From positions 992,001 to 1,056,000 of the forward strand of contig JACONQ010000010.1 of NCBI GenBank assembly GCA_014281115.1: a stretch of 64,000 nucleotides of DNA, read 5' to 3'. Shown here piece by piece: positions 44,668-55,600 of this stretch. A program made the position numbers and the translations under genes. The stretch comes from Laburnicola sp. R22_1 (lineage: Eukaryota; Ascomycota; Dothideomycetes; Pleosporales; Didymosphaeriaceae). Numbering within the stretch: the first letter of the stretch is position 1; every line of letters begins with the position of its first letter. Below the pieces are notes generated by a model. The model saw only the letters and a list, made by a program, of their open reading frames with translations. It was not told the DNA's origin and did not search any database.

Positions 44668-46790
44668 TTAGGCGAGCCTGCTGCTATGGTAATTGCAATC
44701 TTTCTCGTGAGCTGCGTTGCCCTTCTTGCGTATCTCATTGTAGTCTGCTAAGCATACCCAACAAAATTCATGACGGCATCGTGAACCTTCTAATATCAGC
44801 ATATCCCTCGATTTCAAAAACTTCGACACTCACATGTCATGTGATCGCACCCGTGGTTCTTCTGTATATTGAAGGCACAATCTTTGCCAGGGCACTTCTT
44901 GCTAAGCTTGTTGATGGTCTCGATGCTGGCATCTTCTTCTGCTTTCCTATCTTTCTCTTTCTGTCCGCTCACTCTGTATGTATATTCCTCGCAGGTTTCA
45001 CCTTCGTGCCAATCAACCTCATGAACGGTACACATCTTATGCCCGCAGGCGACACAAGTGAATATGTAGCCATCCTCGTCGTGTATCTGTTCTGAGCTGC
45101 ATCCAGGCTGGCGGCACCACCTGAAGTCTGGGACTTGACCCAGCGCATCCCGCATAGCGAAGGTATCGTATAGCGCAAATACCTCTGCGGTAGCATATTG
45201 TTGGACCTCATGATGCTCGAGAGCGACATTGCAATCGGCAGCAGGACATGTGATTCCTTTCCATCCCTTGACAGACAGTTCTGATGCGATCCATTGAGCA
45301 AGGCAGGCGATGCAAGTTTCTGACCGATGTATGCAAGAAGGCAAAGATGGCATGTCCGCTATGTGGGTTTCGTCCCCACAGACTGCACAATCTCGCATTG
45401 CGGCTTTCGCTTGCCATTCGTCCAAGGGATCAGGTGAGGCCTCATAGAACATCTCCACATCGGAGTCCTCAGAATCCGACCCCAAAATGATGGGGTCATC
45501 GCGAGTTCCTTGGTAGCGTAGTAGCAGTGAGGCTGTTTCACTAGATCCAGGTGTGAATATGACTTTGGCAGCATCCGAGGAGGGCAACGATTCTCTCGAT
45601 AGTGATGCGCTTTCCAGTTCAATGCGCCATTTGTCGACTTCGAGCCCAGAAAGCAAAGCATCCTTTACCTCTCTATCCTCGCAGCTTTGCGGAGTTTCGA
45701 GATTTTGAGGGTGAACAGTTGGCTTACGAACGTTTTCTGTTTGTTTCGTGGCGGTATGCTTGTCAATCCTGCCCGACCTCAAGCGAGGATATGGCGCAAA
45801 CGCCCGGCTTCCACTCTTTGAGATTTCTGGGCTCTGAACCTTGTGTCGCTCCAACGCCGGCTTTAGGTTCGGATAGTATATACGCTCTTTATTGCCTCCT
45901 GCACTATCCGAACTGGTATGTCTGGGGACAAGGTTATATGGCGCAATGCCGAGATCATCATCTGAGTTGTGGTAAGATGCGCGGTCCGGCTGGCAGCCTG
46001 TTATTGTTTGGTTGTCCACCTCCTCTCGTCGAGCTAAATATGGATTGGAACTTTCTCTGAGAGCTGGTCTGCGTACCAGACGAGCGCGAGCCATGACTCC
46101 AATTGCCTCAAATGTCGGTGGTAGTGGCTTCCTTTTAATAGAGTCTAGGTGAGCGGGATCTGGGGGAAGCGCCGGTGGAATTCTAGTTGTACACTCGGAG
46201 TGTTGATGTGTTTCGTTCAGGGTGTTGAGCCACGATAGAACCTTGGTATCGTTAGGTGATAATGGTGATTTGTTTGACAGGCCCCTAGGTAAGAGAATTT
46301 GACGAGGCGAACTTGCTGGTCTATGGTGCTTATGACCTGTCTTGCGCGAAGTTGAAAAAGGCTTGGGAGATGATAGCAAAGGCAGTTCCGGTGGGGTTCG
46401 CTGTGACGTGTAACCGAACCGTGTCGGTGCAGCCAGAATAGATTCACCGGAGCTCCCTGGTATCGGCGCTGGGGAACTAAGTAACGGTGACCATGTACTT
46501 CTGTTGAGTGAAAGCCTTGCCTTCTTTCGCTTCCACGGCAGTATCTCAGGCAGAATGGTGTATGTGTTCTTGCTGCCAGCCGGATACTTGGTTGATTGGG
46601 AAATGGCGGGTGGATTCGTATCCACGACTGTCGAAATCAGGGCCAATTCGTCCGGAGACAACGAGAAGCTTTGCTCCAGCTGACAACCAGACACGTGCTT
46701 GTCCGTCGCCTTGCTCTTGCTCCGCCTTGGCCGATAGCGTATCGCCGATACGAGGAACTGCTTCGAACGCTCAAGGCTGTCATTCAACAT
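44668..46790 (-). CDS. RBR-type E3 ubiquitin ligase
   Basis: Predicted 691-aa protein. Exons 46790-44834 and 44786-44668 (2076 nt, intron GTGAGT..GAAG). About 460 residues of Ser/Pro-rich, probably disordered sequence precede a RING1-IBR-RING2 module. RING1 starts CAVCGDE and contains CIACLAQW and CPAADC. The IBR contains CRQPGC, CVACGHKMC and HEGETC. RING2 reads CPGKDCAFNIQKNHGCDHMTC, then after the intron SRCRHEFCWVC. The Cys in HGCDHM corresponds to the thioester-forming catalytic residue of RBR ligases. An alternative acceptor 3 nt earlier would create a stop, so GAAG is required. Substrate unknown. The frame also opens upstream through GTG. Confidence 0.88.
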
Positions 46791-47742
46791 TTCCACAAAA
46801 GCAACCACAGGAAACAAAAGTGGAAACACCACAATGTGGTGGGGTGTCTCCAGGCTCTGGAAGCCTAAGATAGCCGTTGCAAGTCTAGAGTTATTAAGTA
46901 GGTGGAGTCATCGGGCCCCACGGTGTACGGCTGCGGATGAAGGCTGCAGCTTGTTACTAGTGGGTTGCCGTGGTTGGCTAAAGGGTGACACAGGGGCAGC
47001 CAATTCCTGCTGGGAGACGTCGTAATAATAGGCGCAAGTAGTTCCAGCCTTAGTTCCAGGGCCAGCCGAACCTTGAACAATAGTGAACCCGTGGACGCAG
47101 CCATTGCACGTGAGCTCGAGTGAACGCCGCTTCCAAGTAACCATTGGTCTCTGTATATCTTGAACGTGAAAGGCACAGCGCAAACGGGCAAGGGGCGTCT
47201 CTGATGTCCCGCTATGGTGCAGCCTTTGGACACCGGATCTGAGTGCTGGTGCGCATGTGCGTCCGATGACGCCAGTGGATGGTACGCTCTATCAACACGC
47301 CGGTGAGGATCTCGCAGGAAGGCTGTGGACTAAGTACGGACATTGGTAGTGGTAACCTGTGAGGCTGGTGAGGTTCGAGGGGTAACGAGGCTGCGTCCTG
47401 CCATGGCAGGAGAGATGCCGAGAAGCGGAGTGCCCAGGTGTGTGGTGGCAACTTGCACCGTCGCACTTGCCCATGGCGTCCGGGCCACTTCCACGTGAGC
47501 TCGCGTCCGGAAGGCACTCGACGCGCACCCGCCAGGCTTCCGTCACCACGTCCACCACGTCCACCACGTCCACCACGGCCATGCACAGTGCGTGCAATGC
47601 GGCCCGCCGCACACTGAACATCTCCGCCTATATGTCGTGCCACGGTCCTTGATCCGCATCTCGCCTGCTCGGACCGGGCCACCACGAGCCTCTACCCCCG
47701 CCACCCACCCGCCGCAACGGCTGCCTTCCACGGCCGCGCACC
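46791..47742. promoter_or_regulatory. Divergent promoter region, RBR ligase / NBS1
   Basis: No supported gene. A 9-bp tandem repeat (TCCACCACG, three perfect units plus a partial one at 47543-47577) lies about 170 bp before the NBS1 start and encodes Thr/Ser-Thr only in a spurious frame. Confidence 0.5.
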
Positions 47743-50148
47743 ATGTGGTTCCTCGAGCATGATATCCTCTTTGGCGGAAAGCGCGTCTGGCTGAGGCCTG
47801 GGTCGCAGCAGCTTTTCGGCCGCACAAAGCATGGCGATGGCGACAGCTCAGCAGGCAAAAACGTCTTTATCGACAACAAGAACGTGTCGCGCAAGCACAT
47901 GATGATCAAGGTGCTGGAAGTGCCGCCCGGGAACGGCACCAGGCTGCACTCGAGGTCTCAAATTGAGATCACAGACCTCAGCTGTAGACAGGGGACTGTG
48001 GTCGACGGCGAGAAGACACTTAAGAGCTCCAAGCAAGCAGATGGCAGCATCACGTATGACAAGACCACGCTCATCGGTACTGAACATGTAGTCAAACTGT
48101 CCAACTCCTATCCCCCCTTCACGATCAAATGGCAAGACATCGTCGTCACTTATGCGTCCAAGGAGAAGAAAGACAACGCGACAGCCAACACCCGCAACGC
48201 CCGGCTACACGCAATCGATATCAAGACTTCGTCAGAGTTTGTCTATGGCAAGACTACGCATGTGGTTTCGCAGAAGAGAAATCTGCCAAAGGTCCTCCAG
48301 GCGCTTGTGTCTGGCACGCCTGTGGTGACGACCGACTATCTTGATGCTATACTCAGCGCTGCAGCACGCTCCTTGGACGCAGATGAGAACTATACACCAT
48401 CGAAGCTGGAGGAGGAATTTGACACATGGTGGCCGCAGGAGAAGGAGTACATCCCGCCAGCTGGCGCGGAACCCGTCCCACGCCCTGACCAGATGCTAGC
48501 TCCCGATCCTGCTCGAGCTGAAGTCTTCTCCGGATTGATATTTATCTTTTTGAACGAAGCGCAACACACTACTTTGCATCAAGCCATTGCTGGCGGCGGC
48601 GGTAAAGCGTTACTGTTTGATATACGCCCCGGCGAAACGACAGTGGAGGAATACGTCGAATATGTGAGGAGCGTCGCGGGACACAAGAAAAGTAGCAAAA
48701 CAAATAACGGTGGTCTTCCAGTTGTGACTATTCGTCTCCCAGCCTACCCAGAGGACCTGGAGGATTGGGCAGCCAACTTCGTCACGGGCGTTGATCGATC
48801 CTTGAATCAACGTTCAATTCTTCAAAACGAATTTCTGGATGCTATCATTTCCAAAGATACGTCCTCGTTACGTAGACCTCCAACTGAAGTGATGGACGTG
48901 GATTCCAGTATGCCAGTAACCGCACGGACTCAACACTCCCTACGCGCCCCTACACCAGGCTCGCAGTCTCGGGCTCCATCACATGTTCCTGAAGACAGCT
49001 CAGCCCCGCCTACCGAGCCCACCAAAGCCATTCCTCGCAAACGTCCGATTCGACGGGGTGTCACTAGCCGATTCACTGGTTTCGATGATTATGAGCCACC
49101 GCCTAAGACACAGAAAGTTGACGACGCGCCCATAGAAGATGTGCAAGAATCTCCCGGTGGACAAGAGCCTTCATCTCAACCTGTTTCTGCAACACAGACG
49201 CAGCGCGCGACTCGATCTCAAGTTGCGCCCACGGTTGAAGCCACCGAGCAAATGGATCAAATGTTCCCCGCTGCTGCAGTTATCAAAAAGCAACGAGCCG
49301 CTACTCGGCCTCCTGCTACTTCAATCGAGCCTGGAATCCAAGCCACTGTACAGCCACCGAATTCTAAGGCATCCCAGCGCGTAAAAACCCTACAGCAGGA
49401 GAGAAGTAAAAAAGTGAATAAAGAAATCAACGTCAAGGAAGAGTCACGTAAACGAATGGCCGAGGAAGAAGATAAGCGCAGGGAAGAGGAAGAGGGTTTG
49501 AGGGCGGCATTAGATGGCGTTGATATCTCAGAGCTCCGAGTAGAGGTCCAGGTGGGGGATATGCCGATGAGACAGCGTCAGGACAAGCCAGCGGGTGGTA
49601 CCCAGTTACAGAGTGATCGTTGGAATCCCGACTGGAATGGAAGGAAAAACTTTAAAAGGTTTAGACGCCGTGGTACAGAGCAAGGGGTACAATCACAGAA
49701 GGTTATTGTGAGCCTCCAAGAGGCACCGCAGAGGAAGGGGTTTGGTGACTCGCTTTATCTTGATGAGACTGAGCCTGTTAGGTCGAAAGAGGATGAGCGG
49801 AGATTGAAGCGTAGGATTGGCCGTGTACGGGACAGCGATTCGAAGCCGGGATTCGGATTCACGAGGCGAAAACGAGCTAGACCGACGGAAGTCATCAACG
49901 TGGAGGACAGTGGCCCGGACGAGGAACAAATTCCTGGGGCCAGCGGGTCGACGCATAGGAACAGTGGCAGGACGCAGCGTGTGGAGGAGACCCAAGTCGA
50001 AGATACCCAAATGCCGAGGGGCCCAAAGAAGCGCGGTGCTATCAGCGTTGCTGCCGGCCAGCCGTCAACTAAGAAAAGCAGGGTTACACGTCGAGACGAT
50101 GACAGTGACGAAGAGGAGACAGGTTTCAGGTTCAAAAGGAAGGGTTAA
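47743..50148 (+). CDS. NBS1: DNA-repair protein Nbs1 (nibrin), MRN complex
   Basis: Predicted 801-aa single-exon protein, the regulatory partner of Mre11-Rad50 in double-strand-break sensing and ATM/Tel1 activation. An FHA domain lies at the start (MWFLEHDILFGGKRVWL, LFGRTKHG, NKNVSRKHMMI), followed by two BRCT repeats (IVVTYAS.. and KTTHVVSQKRNLPKVLQAL, then EVFSGLIFIFL). After a Ser/Pro/Gln-rich middle come the conserved Mre11-binding block (DWNGRKNFKRFRR, residues about 627-639) and an acidic C-terminus ending EETGFRFKRKG. In that position Nbs1 proteins carry the FxF/Y motif that binds ATM/Tel1. It starts at the first ATG after a GC-rich leader. Confidence 0.93.
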   Translation: MWFLEHDILFGGKRVWLRPGSQQLFGRTKHGDGDSSAGKNVFIDNKNVSRKHMMIKVLEVPPGNGTRLHSRSQIEITDLSCRQGTVVDGEKTLKSSKQADGSITYDKTTLIGTEHVVKLSNSYPPFTIKWQDIVVTYASKEKKDNATANTRNARLHAIDIKTSSEFVYGKTTHVVSQKRNLPKVLQALVSGTPVVTTDYLDAILSAAARSLDADENYTPSKLEEEFDTWWPQEKEYIPPAGAEPVPRPDQMLAPDPARAEVFSGLIFIFLNEAQHTTLHQAIAGGGGKALLFDIRPGETTVEEYVEYVRSVAGHKKSSKTNNGGLPVVTIRLPAYPEDLEDWAANFVTGVDRSLNQRSILQNEFLDAIISKDTSSLRRPPTEVMDVDSSMPVTARTQHSLRAPTPGSQSRAPSHVPEDSSAPPTEPTKAIPRKRPIRRGVTSRFTGFDDYEPPPKTQKVDDAPIEDVQESPGGQEPSSQPVSATQTQRATRSQVAPTVEATEQMDQMFPAAAVIKKQRAATRPPATSIEPGIQATVQPPNSKASQRVKTLQQERSKKVNKEINVKEESRKRMAEEEDKRREEEEGLRAALDGVDISELRVEVQVGDMPMRQRQDKPAGGTQLQSDRWNPDWNGRKNFKRFRRRGTEQGVQSQKVIVSLQEAPQRKGFGDSLYLDETEPVRSKEDERRLKRRIGRVRDSDSKPGFGFTRRKRARPTEVINVEDSGPDEEQIPGASGSTHRNSGRTQRVEETQVEDTQMPRGPKKRGAISVAAGQPSTKKSRVTRRDDDSDEEETGFRFKRKG

Positions 50149-50494
50149 TAGAAATCTTTCAGTATCATAGCTACATTTGTATATGCTCTTTATGTAGCAC
50201 TACAAGTGTGGACGTCGCAAGTCAATGAATAGCTGTAGCGTGTAGATAGTCCAAGCATAATTGAGTATGGTGCATACGCATGATAAGATGATCGATCGAT
50301 ATAAAGCCCCCAACGCCATTCTCCTCCCTGCTGAGCTTTACCCTAAAGCTAAAGAGCATTCATTCATGCTCTCAATGCCACTATTCATCATCGTACTCTC
50401 AAATCGTGTCGAAACATAAACCCAGCAAAGTCGGTCATCTAACACCGGAGTCTGTCTCCCCTATCTGTCCACCCGCTCCAGGCTTTTCTCCGGT
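50149..50494. other. Convergent intergenic spacer
   Basis: Short region between the NBS1 stop and the stop of the small gene on the other strand. Nothing recognisable except AT-rich sequence likely to hold both polyadenylation sites. Confidence 0.5.
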
Positions 50495-51000
50495 TCAACG
50501 CTTTCGTTCAAAGTACGATGACGTGCCGAATACAGCAACGCTCTGGTCCATGGTCCACTCGCCTACCCAGAGATAGTTATCGATCCATTTCTTCAGGCCG
50601 GGTGTCTCGGTGAAGTTCTCTGATCTCACACTGGGACTATCAGCGGGGAGCGGGCAAGGTTAGCTTCGGACTTCTAAAGGGGCGAGAGTGTGAAGCGAGC
50701 GGTGCGGGAGGCTGCGAAGCCAGGCTGGAGGACTCGAGAGTTTCTGCGACTAGGAACGGGTGTGGAGGAGAGCGGAACGTACGTGAGGCCGGTGGAGCGT
50801 CGCACGCCGGCGAGGAAGGCGGATACTTCAGACGTTAGAAGGCAATGACGGGAGTATATGGAGTGCCTGTACGTACTTAACACGGCGTCGAAGGCATAGT
50901 GAGCGACCTTGCCGAGCTGCGCAACTGTCAACTACTGAGGTACAGCTAGGTACCTGACCGCCTTGCAGGACGTCAAACGAGGCATTTTACGTACAACCAT
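50495..51000 (-). CDS. Small DUF1748-like fungal protein (76 aa)
   Basis: A small conserved fungal protein, assigned to the DUF1748 family from remembered family features (LGKVAHYAFDAVLISAFLAG, RRSTGLTP, WIDNYLWVGEW, FGTSSYFERKR). Four tiny exons on the minus strand: 51000-50995, 50916-50877, 50825-50783, 50636-50495 (231 nt). The first exon holds only Met-Val. Each junction restores the family sequence, and no single ORF would reveal the gene. An N-terminal hydrophobic segment suggests a membrane-associated, possibly mitochondrial, protein; function unknown. It is divergent with pyruvate kinase. Confidence 0.82.
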
Positions 51001-51897
51001 ATTTGCGGCGTCGGGAAAAGAAAAGAGAGCAGGATAAGGTTGCGGGCACTCGGGGATTGCTAGTGGTGTTTACGTGGATTGCGTGGGCGACGTCTTCGAC
51101 AGGTTGCCTGCTTAGACGCTGGTCGATGCGCGGCTGGAGGCTGCTGAGTCATTCGCATGTGAATGGCCGATGCAGGAGATCATCCGTCGCCCGGTATGCC
51201 TTAGGCCCTCCTCTAGGTACCTAGGTACCGTGAATAGGAACAGAGGACCGTATCTGCAGGAGGATATAAAATGTCCGGCTCCTTGCTCCGTATGCGCGAC
51301 TGTGCTTCTTCCCACCCATCGCCTAACAGCACAGCGCACCTCTTATGCCGCGCCTGCAAGCTACCCACCAACATCGGAGCCTACTAGTAGCGCCGCAGCG
51401 CGAAACAAATGTGCGCCATGAGTGTCGGCCATGGAAATACAGACTTGACTGGTCCGGAGCACAAAGCGTTGCGCTGAGCGGTCTGGCGCTTCTCTGAAGC
51501 TCTCTTGGCGGCGCACTGGCAATGACGCACCGCGTGGGTGGGGTGAAGGACAGCAAAAACAACACGAGTGTCACATCGCCGACGGCCTGCATATGTGCTT
51601 AGTCGCCGCTTGGTATAAGACACATATCTCTCTCCTATCAAATCCTGCCCTTCTGCACGCTACTCCCCGGCCCCTCTCCTCCTCGGTGCACCTCTCTGAC
51701 CCACGTCGTCCCCCCGTAGTCTGAAAATAAAAGTCGAGGGAGCTCTAGCGTCGCCTCTTGACCCCTCCCAACAGTCAACACTTCTGCTGGTGAGCCACCC
51801 TCAGTCCAGATAGACCACCAGTGGGCCGTATCTAATCATTTCTGCAGGAGCTGATCCTTCTAACCCCGCAGCAAAAAATCCCGACACGCCCGCAAAC
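51001..51897. promoter_or_regulatory. Divergent promoter region with CT-rich tract before pyruvate kinase
   Basis: No gene. 51628-51720 is pyrimidine-rich (for example CTCTCTCCTATC, GGCCCCTCTCCTCCTCGG), the kind of tract seen upstream of strongly expressed fungal glycolytic genes. CCCCCGTAG at about 51711 could be a 5'-UTR intron acceptor, but this is not provable here. Confidence 0.4.
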
Positions 51898-53630
51898 ATG
51901 GCGAACGCGCTCGACCACCTGAACGCTGGCAGGACCAGGATCGAATGGCTCTCACAGCTGGACACAGAGTACGCCCCGGCCAAAGAGTACCGCCGCACCT
52001 CTATCATCGGCACCATCGGCCCCAAGACCAATTCCGCCGAGAAGATCAATGCCCTCCGCAAGGCTGGGCTCAACGTCGTGCGCATGAACTTCTCTCACGG
52101 CAGCTACGAGTACCACCAGTCTGTCATCGACAATGCACGCAAGGCCGAGCAGACGCAGGCTGGCCGGCCGCTTGCCATCGCCCTCGACACCAAGGGCCCC
52201 GAGATCCGCACGGGCAACACGCCTGGCGACCAGGACATCCCTATTAGTGCGGGCGACATCTTGAACATCACCACCGATGATGCATATGCCGTGAAGAGCG
52301 ACAACAAGAACATGTGGGTCTCCCTGGTCCTGAACTCAGCAATTTATTCTAACACGTTGGGCGCAGGTACGTTGACTACAAGAACATCACCAAGGTGATC
52401 GAGCCTGGCCGCATCATCTACGTCGACGACGGTGTACTCTCCTTCAAAGTGCTGGAGGTCGTGGACGACCAGACCCTCAAGGCCGAATGCGTAAACAACG
52501 GCAAGATCTCCTCTAAGAAGGGCGTCAACCTTCCCAAGACTGACATTGATCTTCCCCCGCTCTCCGAGAAAGACAAGAACGACTTGAGGTTCGGTGTCAA
52601 GAACAAGGTTGACATGGTTTTTGCGTCGTTTATCCGTCGTGGTAGCGACATCACGGCCATCCGTGAGGTCCTCGGCGAGGAGGGCAAGGACATCCAGATC
52701 ATCGCCAAGGTCGAGAACCAGCAGGGTGTGAACAACTTTGACGAGATTCTGAAGGAAACAGATGGTGTCATGGTGGCTCGTGGTGATCTAGGTATTGAGA
52801 TTCCCCCGAGTCAGGTCTTCATTGCTCAGAAGATGATGATCACCAAGTGCAATATTGCCGGAAAGCCTGTCATTTGCGCCACGCAGATGCTTGAATCGAT
52901 GACTGTCAACCCGCGTCCCACGCGTGCCGAAGTCAGCGATGTTGGCAACGCCGTTCTCGACGGTGCAGACTGTGTAATGTTGTCTGGTGAGACCGCCAAG
53001 GGCAACTACCCGGTGGAGGCGGTGACGATGATGCACGAGACGTGCTTGCTTGCTGAAGTGGCCATTCCATATGTGAATGCCTTCGACGAGCTGAGGAAGC
53101 TGGCTCCTGTGCCATGCCCCACCACCGAGACCTGTGCTATGGCGGCTGTCAGCGCGTCCCTGGAGCAGAATGCTGGCGCGATCTTGGTCCTCACTACTAG
53201 GTAATTGGGACATACACAAGGTGCTTTCACAGAGCTAACGACGATTAGTGGTACCACGGCACGCCTTGTATCGAAATATCGACCTGTCTGCCCCATCATC
53301 ATGGTTACGCGTAATGAGATGGCTGCCCGGGTATGACCAGACCAACCTTATAGGAGTTACTCGCGCTAACTGTCGTAGTATTCACACTTGTACCGTGGCG
53401 TGTACCCCTTCTACTTCCCTGAAGCGAAGCCGAACTTCAACTCCTCTCCGTGGCAGGAGGACGTCGATCGTCGCCTGAAGTGGGGTATTATGAACGCAAT
53501 CAAGCTCGGCGTACTCAACAAGGGCGACGCCGTCATTTGTGTGCAGGGCTGGAGAGGCGGAATGGGTCACACCAACACCCTCCGCATCGTCCCGGCTACC
53601 GAAGATCTGGGTCTGGACCAGGAGGCCTGA
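51898..53630 (+). CDS. PYK1: Pyruvate kinase
   Basis: Predicted 527-aa glycolytic enzyme (phosphoenolpyruvate + ADP to pyruvate + ATP). Exons 51898-52313, 52367-53200, 53249-53330, 53379-53630 (1584 nt). The N-terminal block ([39 protein letters not shown]) is followed by the B domain. The catalytic core has [13 protein letters not shown] (Lys/Glu, metal site) and [11 protein letters not shown], then [23 protein letters not shown], and the C-domain with effector loop region [17 protein letters not shown] and the GxTNT-like end. The length matches fungal pyruvate kinases. The first intron begins in the Met codon before YVDYKN. Confidence 0.97.
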
Positions 53631-54172
53631 ATGCAAAGTCGGAAATGTGTAATGACCAGCTTGTAACTTACGTCTAGCATGAGGACCTAGAGCTAGAAAA
53701 TGACCGGCGACTTCACGACAAATGGGCGTAATGGATAAGAAAGGGATCATGATAGCGTAGCAGATGAAATGCAACATGCAACTCTTACCTACCATCTACA
53801 ACTTGCGGCATGTGGGAAGCACAGCCTGGAGGATTCATCCGCTCTGCAGCCAGCATGTGCCGGCCTTTCAATCCTCACGCGTCATACCTAAGGTACTTTG
53901 GCTCTGTACCATGGTTCATACTATTTCGCGCTTTTTCATCACTTGCTCTGACTGTTGAACCTTGGTTTGCACTATTAAGTCTTCCCATGTCATGATCTCT
54001 ATTGGCTAAGCCGGCCATAATCAGACATGGACAAATGATATTCACCCCCAGTCCCGCGAATGGTTTAGTCACGCTGGCGGACGTTCGCAGTGCCTCGCCA
54101 AGAACTGCAACGCGGCGCGCACTACAAAGCCAGCAGAAGCTGGTCCTTGTGCTGCCCACTCCAACCGCCAAC
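53631..54172. other. Intergenic, no separate gene
   Basis: Terminator of pyruvate kinase and promoter/leader of CET1. The CET1 frame is open back to 54002 (in-frame ATG at 54035), so part may be coding if the upstream start is used. Confidence 0.5.
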
Positions 54173-55444
54173 ATGGATATCGCCGCTCTCGTGAATCCGG
54201 TGACAGAGGCGCTTCCGCGCCGCTCGTCGTCGGGCTCGCATAGCATGCTAGCGCGTAGCCCTTCGCTCGCATCTGCAAACCTGCCGTCCACTCCGCAGCC
54301 GACACACTCCAAGCCCATGAGCCGCAAACGCAAGCGGCACGACCCCAAGCCCATCTGGGCCGCCCGCGAAGATGAGGTCGTCGACGGGCAGACGCTTCAA
54401 AAGTACATCAACCAGCGTCAGCGCGAACAACCACGACCGCAGCCCCAGGTTCAACCACCGCCAGCCCCATCGCGCAACGGGCATGCGCCGCCCCAACCCT
54501 TGAGCGCTCCGCAGCCTCCCCCGTCCGGCGCGCTGGTGGGCTACGAGCGCCCCATATCGAACGACTACCGCGTTTACGACGAAATCACGCGCCAGGTGTG
54601 CCAGTTCCTCTACGAGCACATCTTCCAAGACCAGTTAGTCCGGACAGCCATTGCTGAGTCGCCGAATACAAACATCGAGGTGGAGGCACGCTGGGGACAT
54701 CTCATCGATAGAGTTACGGGACAACGCCATGTAGGCTGGCATCAGACCGAATGTGTGATCCGGCCTGAGCGCGCGGCAGCGGATACCAAATTCGAAAGTA
54801 CCATGAATCTTTCGCAACACAAAAGGATGAACGCATATCTCAACGAACAGGTCGCCCGGTCCCAGCCGGAGAGGGGTTTCAACCGCCCGCTGATCAAATA
54901 CCAACACACAAGACAGACGGACCAGTTCTTCGCGCTCGATCAGGAACGGCTCAATCGTCTTCCTCCTGCCACACGCCAAATCGTAGCCTCCGAGCGTGCC
55001 CGTGTGCGCGTGACTCACGACACCGTGACGGGCGAACCGCGGGGAGCGCTGATCAAACACAAGCTAGCCAACCTAGCAATCAGCTCGCCGCAAACGGAGT
55101 GGGACTATAGAATAGGCATTAATCTCGAAATCGCCGTTCCTGGGCCTTTGGATGGGCTGAAGGAGGTAGTCGAAAAGGGCAAAACAGCAGAGGCGATGAA
55201 GCGACGCAAAGATCGCATGTCTTATTCTTTCCTCGACGCAATCCAGATCGATTTGACCCAAGTCACCTCAGATGGGCAGCAGAACCACGAGCTGGAGCTT
55301 GAACTTGATTCCAATGTTCTCCTCGAAAACGGCGACAGGGTCAACGCCGGACAGCCAAATCAATTCGAGAGTCTAATCTACGGCATGATCAACAACCTGA
55401 GGGTTCTGTCGCGCGAAATCACTCCCACGAAACCGGATGCATAG
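54173..55444 (+). CDS. CET1: mRNA 5'-triphosphatase, capping enzyme beta subunit
   Basis: Predicted 423-aa nuclear enzyme that removes the gamma-phosphate of nascent pre-mRNA, the first capping step, as the metal-dependent tunnel-fold type found in fungi. A Pro/Ser/Gln-rich N-terminus with a KRKRH basic patch precedes the catalytic domain. The beta-strand motifs with metal-binding Glu are NIEVEARWGHL near the start and NHELELELDSN near the end. RRKDRMSYSF carries conserved basic residues in between. A PRGALIKHKLANLAI strand and DYRIGINLEI fill the tunnel. Single exon. ATG at 54173 has a good context (CAACATGG); an in-frame ATG at 54035 would add 46 residues of poor conservation. Confidence 0.9.
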   Translation: MDIAALVNPVTEALPRRSSSGSHSMLARSPSLASANLPSTPQPTHSKPMSRKRKRHDPKPIWAAREDEVVDGQTLQKYINQRQREQPRPQPQVQPPPAPSRNGHAPPQPLSAPQPPPSGALVGYERPISNDYRVYDEITRQVCQFLYEHIFQDQLVRTAIAESPNTNIEVEARWGHLIDRVTGQRHVGWHQTECVIRPERAAADTKFESTMNLSQHKRMNAYLNEQVARSQPERGFNRPLIKYQHTRQTDQFFALDQERLNRLPPATRQIVASERARVRVTHDTVTGEPRGALIKHKLANLAISSPQTEWDYRIGINLEIAVPGPLDGLKEVVEKGKTAEAMKRRKDRMSYSFLDAIQIDLTQVTSDGQQNHELELELDSNVLLENGDRVNAGQPNQFESLIYGMINNLRVLSREITPTKPDA

Positions 55445-55453
55445 CATGACTCT

Positions 55454-55600
55454 GTCCGCCATCTTGGGATGGTTGTCCGCGAACTTGAGAGGGCTGTCCG
55501 CGGTCGTGCGAAAACTGTCCGCGATCATGAGAGATCTTTCCGCGATCTTGAGAAACGTTCCCGTGATCTTTTGCAACGTTCCCGCGATCTTGAGAAAATA
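55454..55600. repeat. 21-bp minisatellite, seven units
   Basis: Seven consecutive 21-bp units beginning nine bases after the CET1 stop codon, each around (G/T)TCCGCGATCTTGAGAAA. The first, second and sixth are the most diverged. The unit length is a multiple of three and the plus strand stays open through most of the array, reading a seven-residue repeat (VRDLERx-like). The minus strand is open too (IADxxxK-like). Confidence 0.9.
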
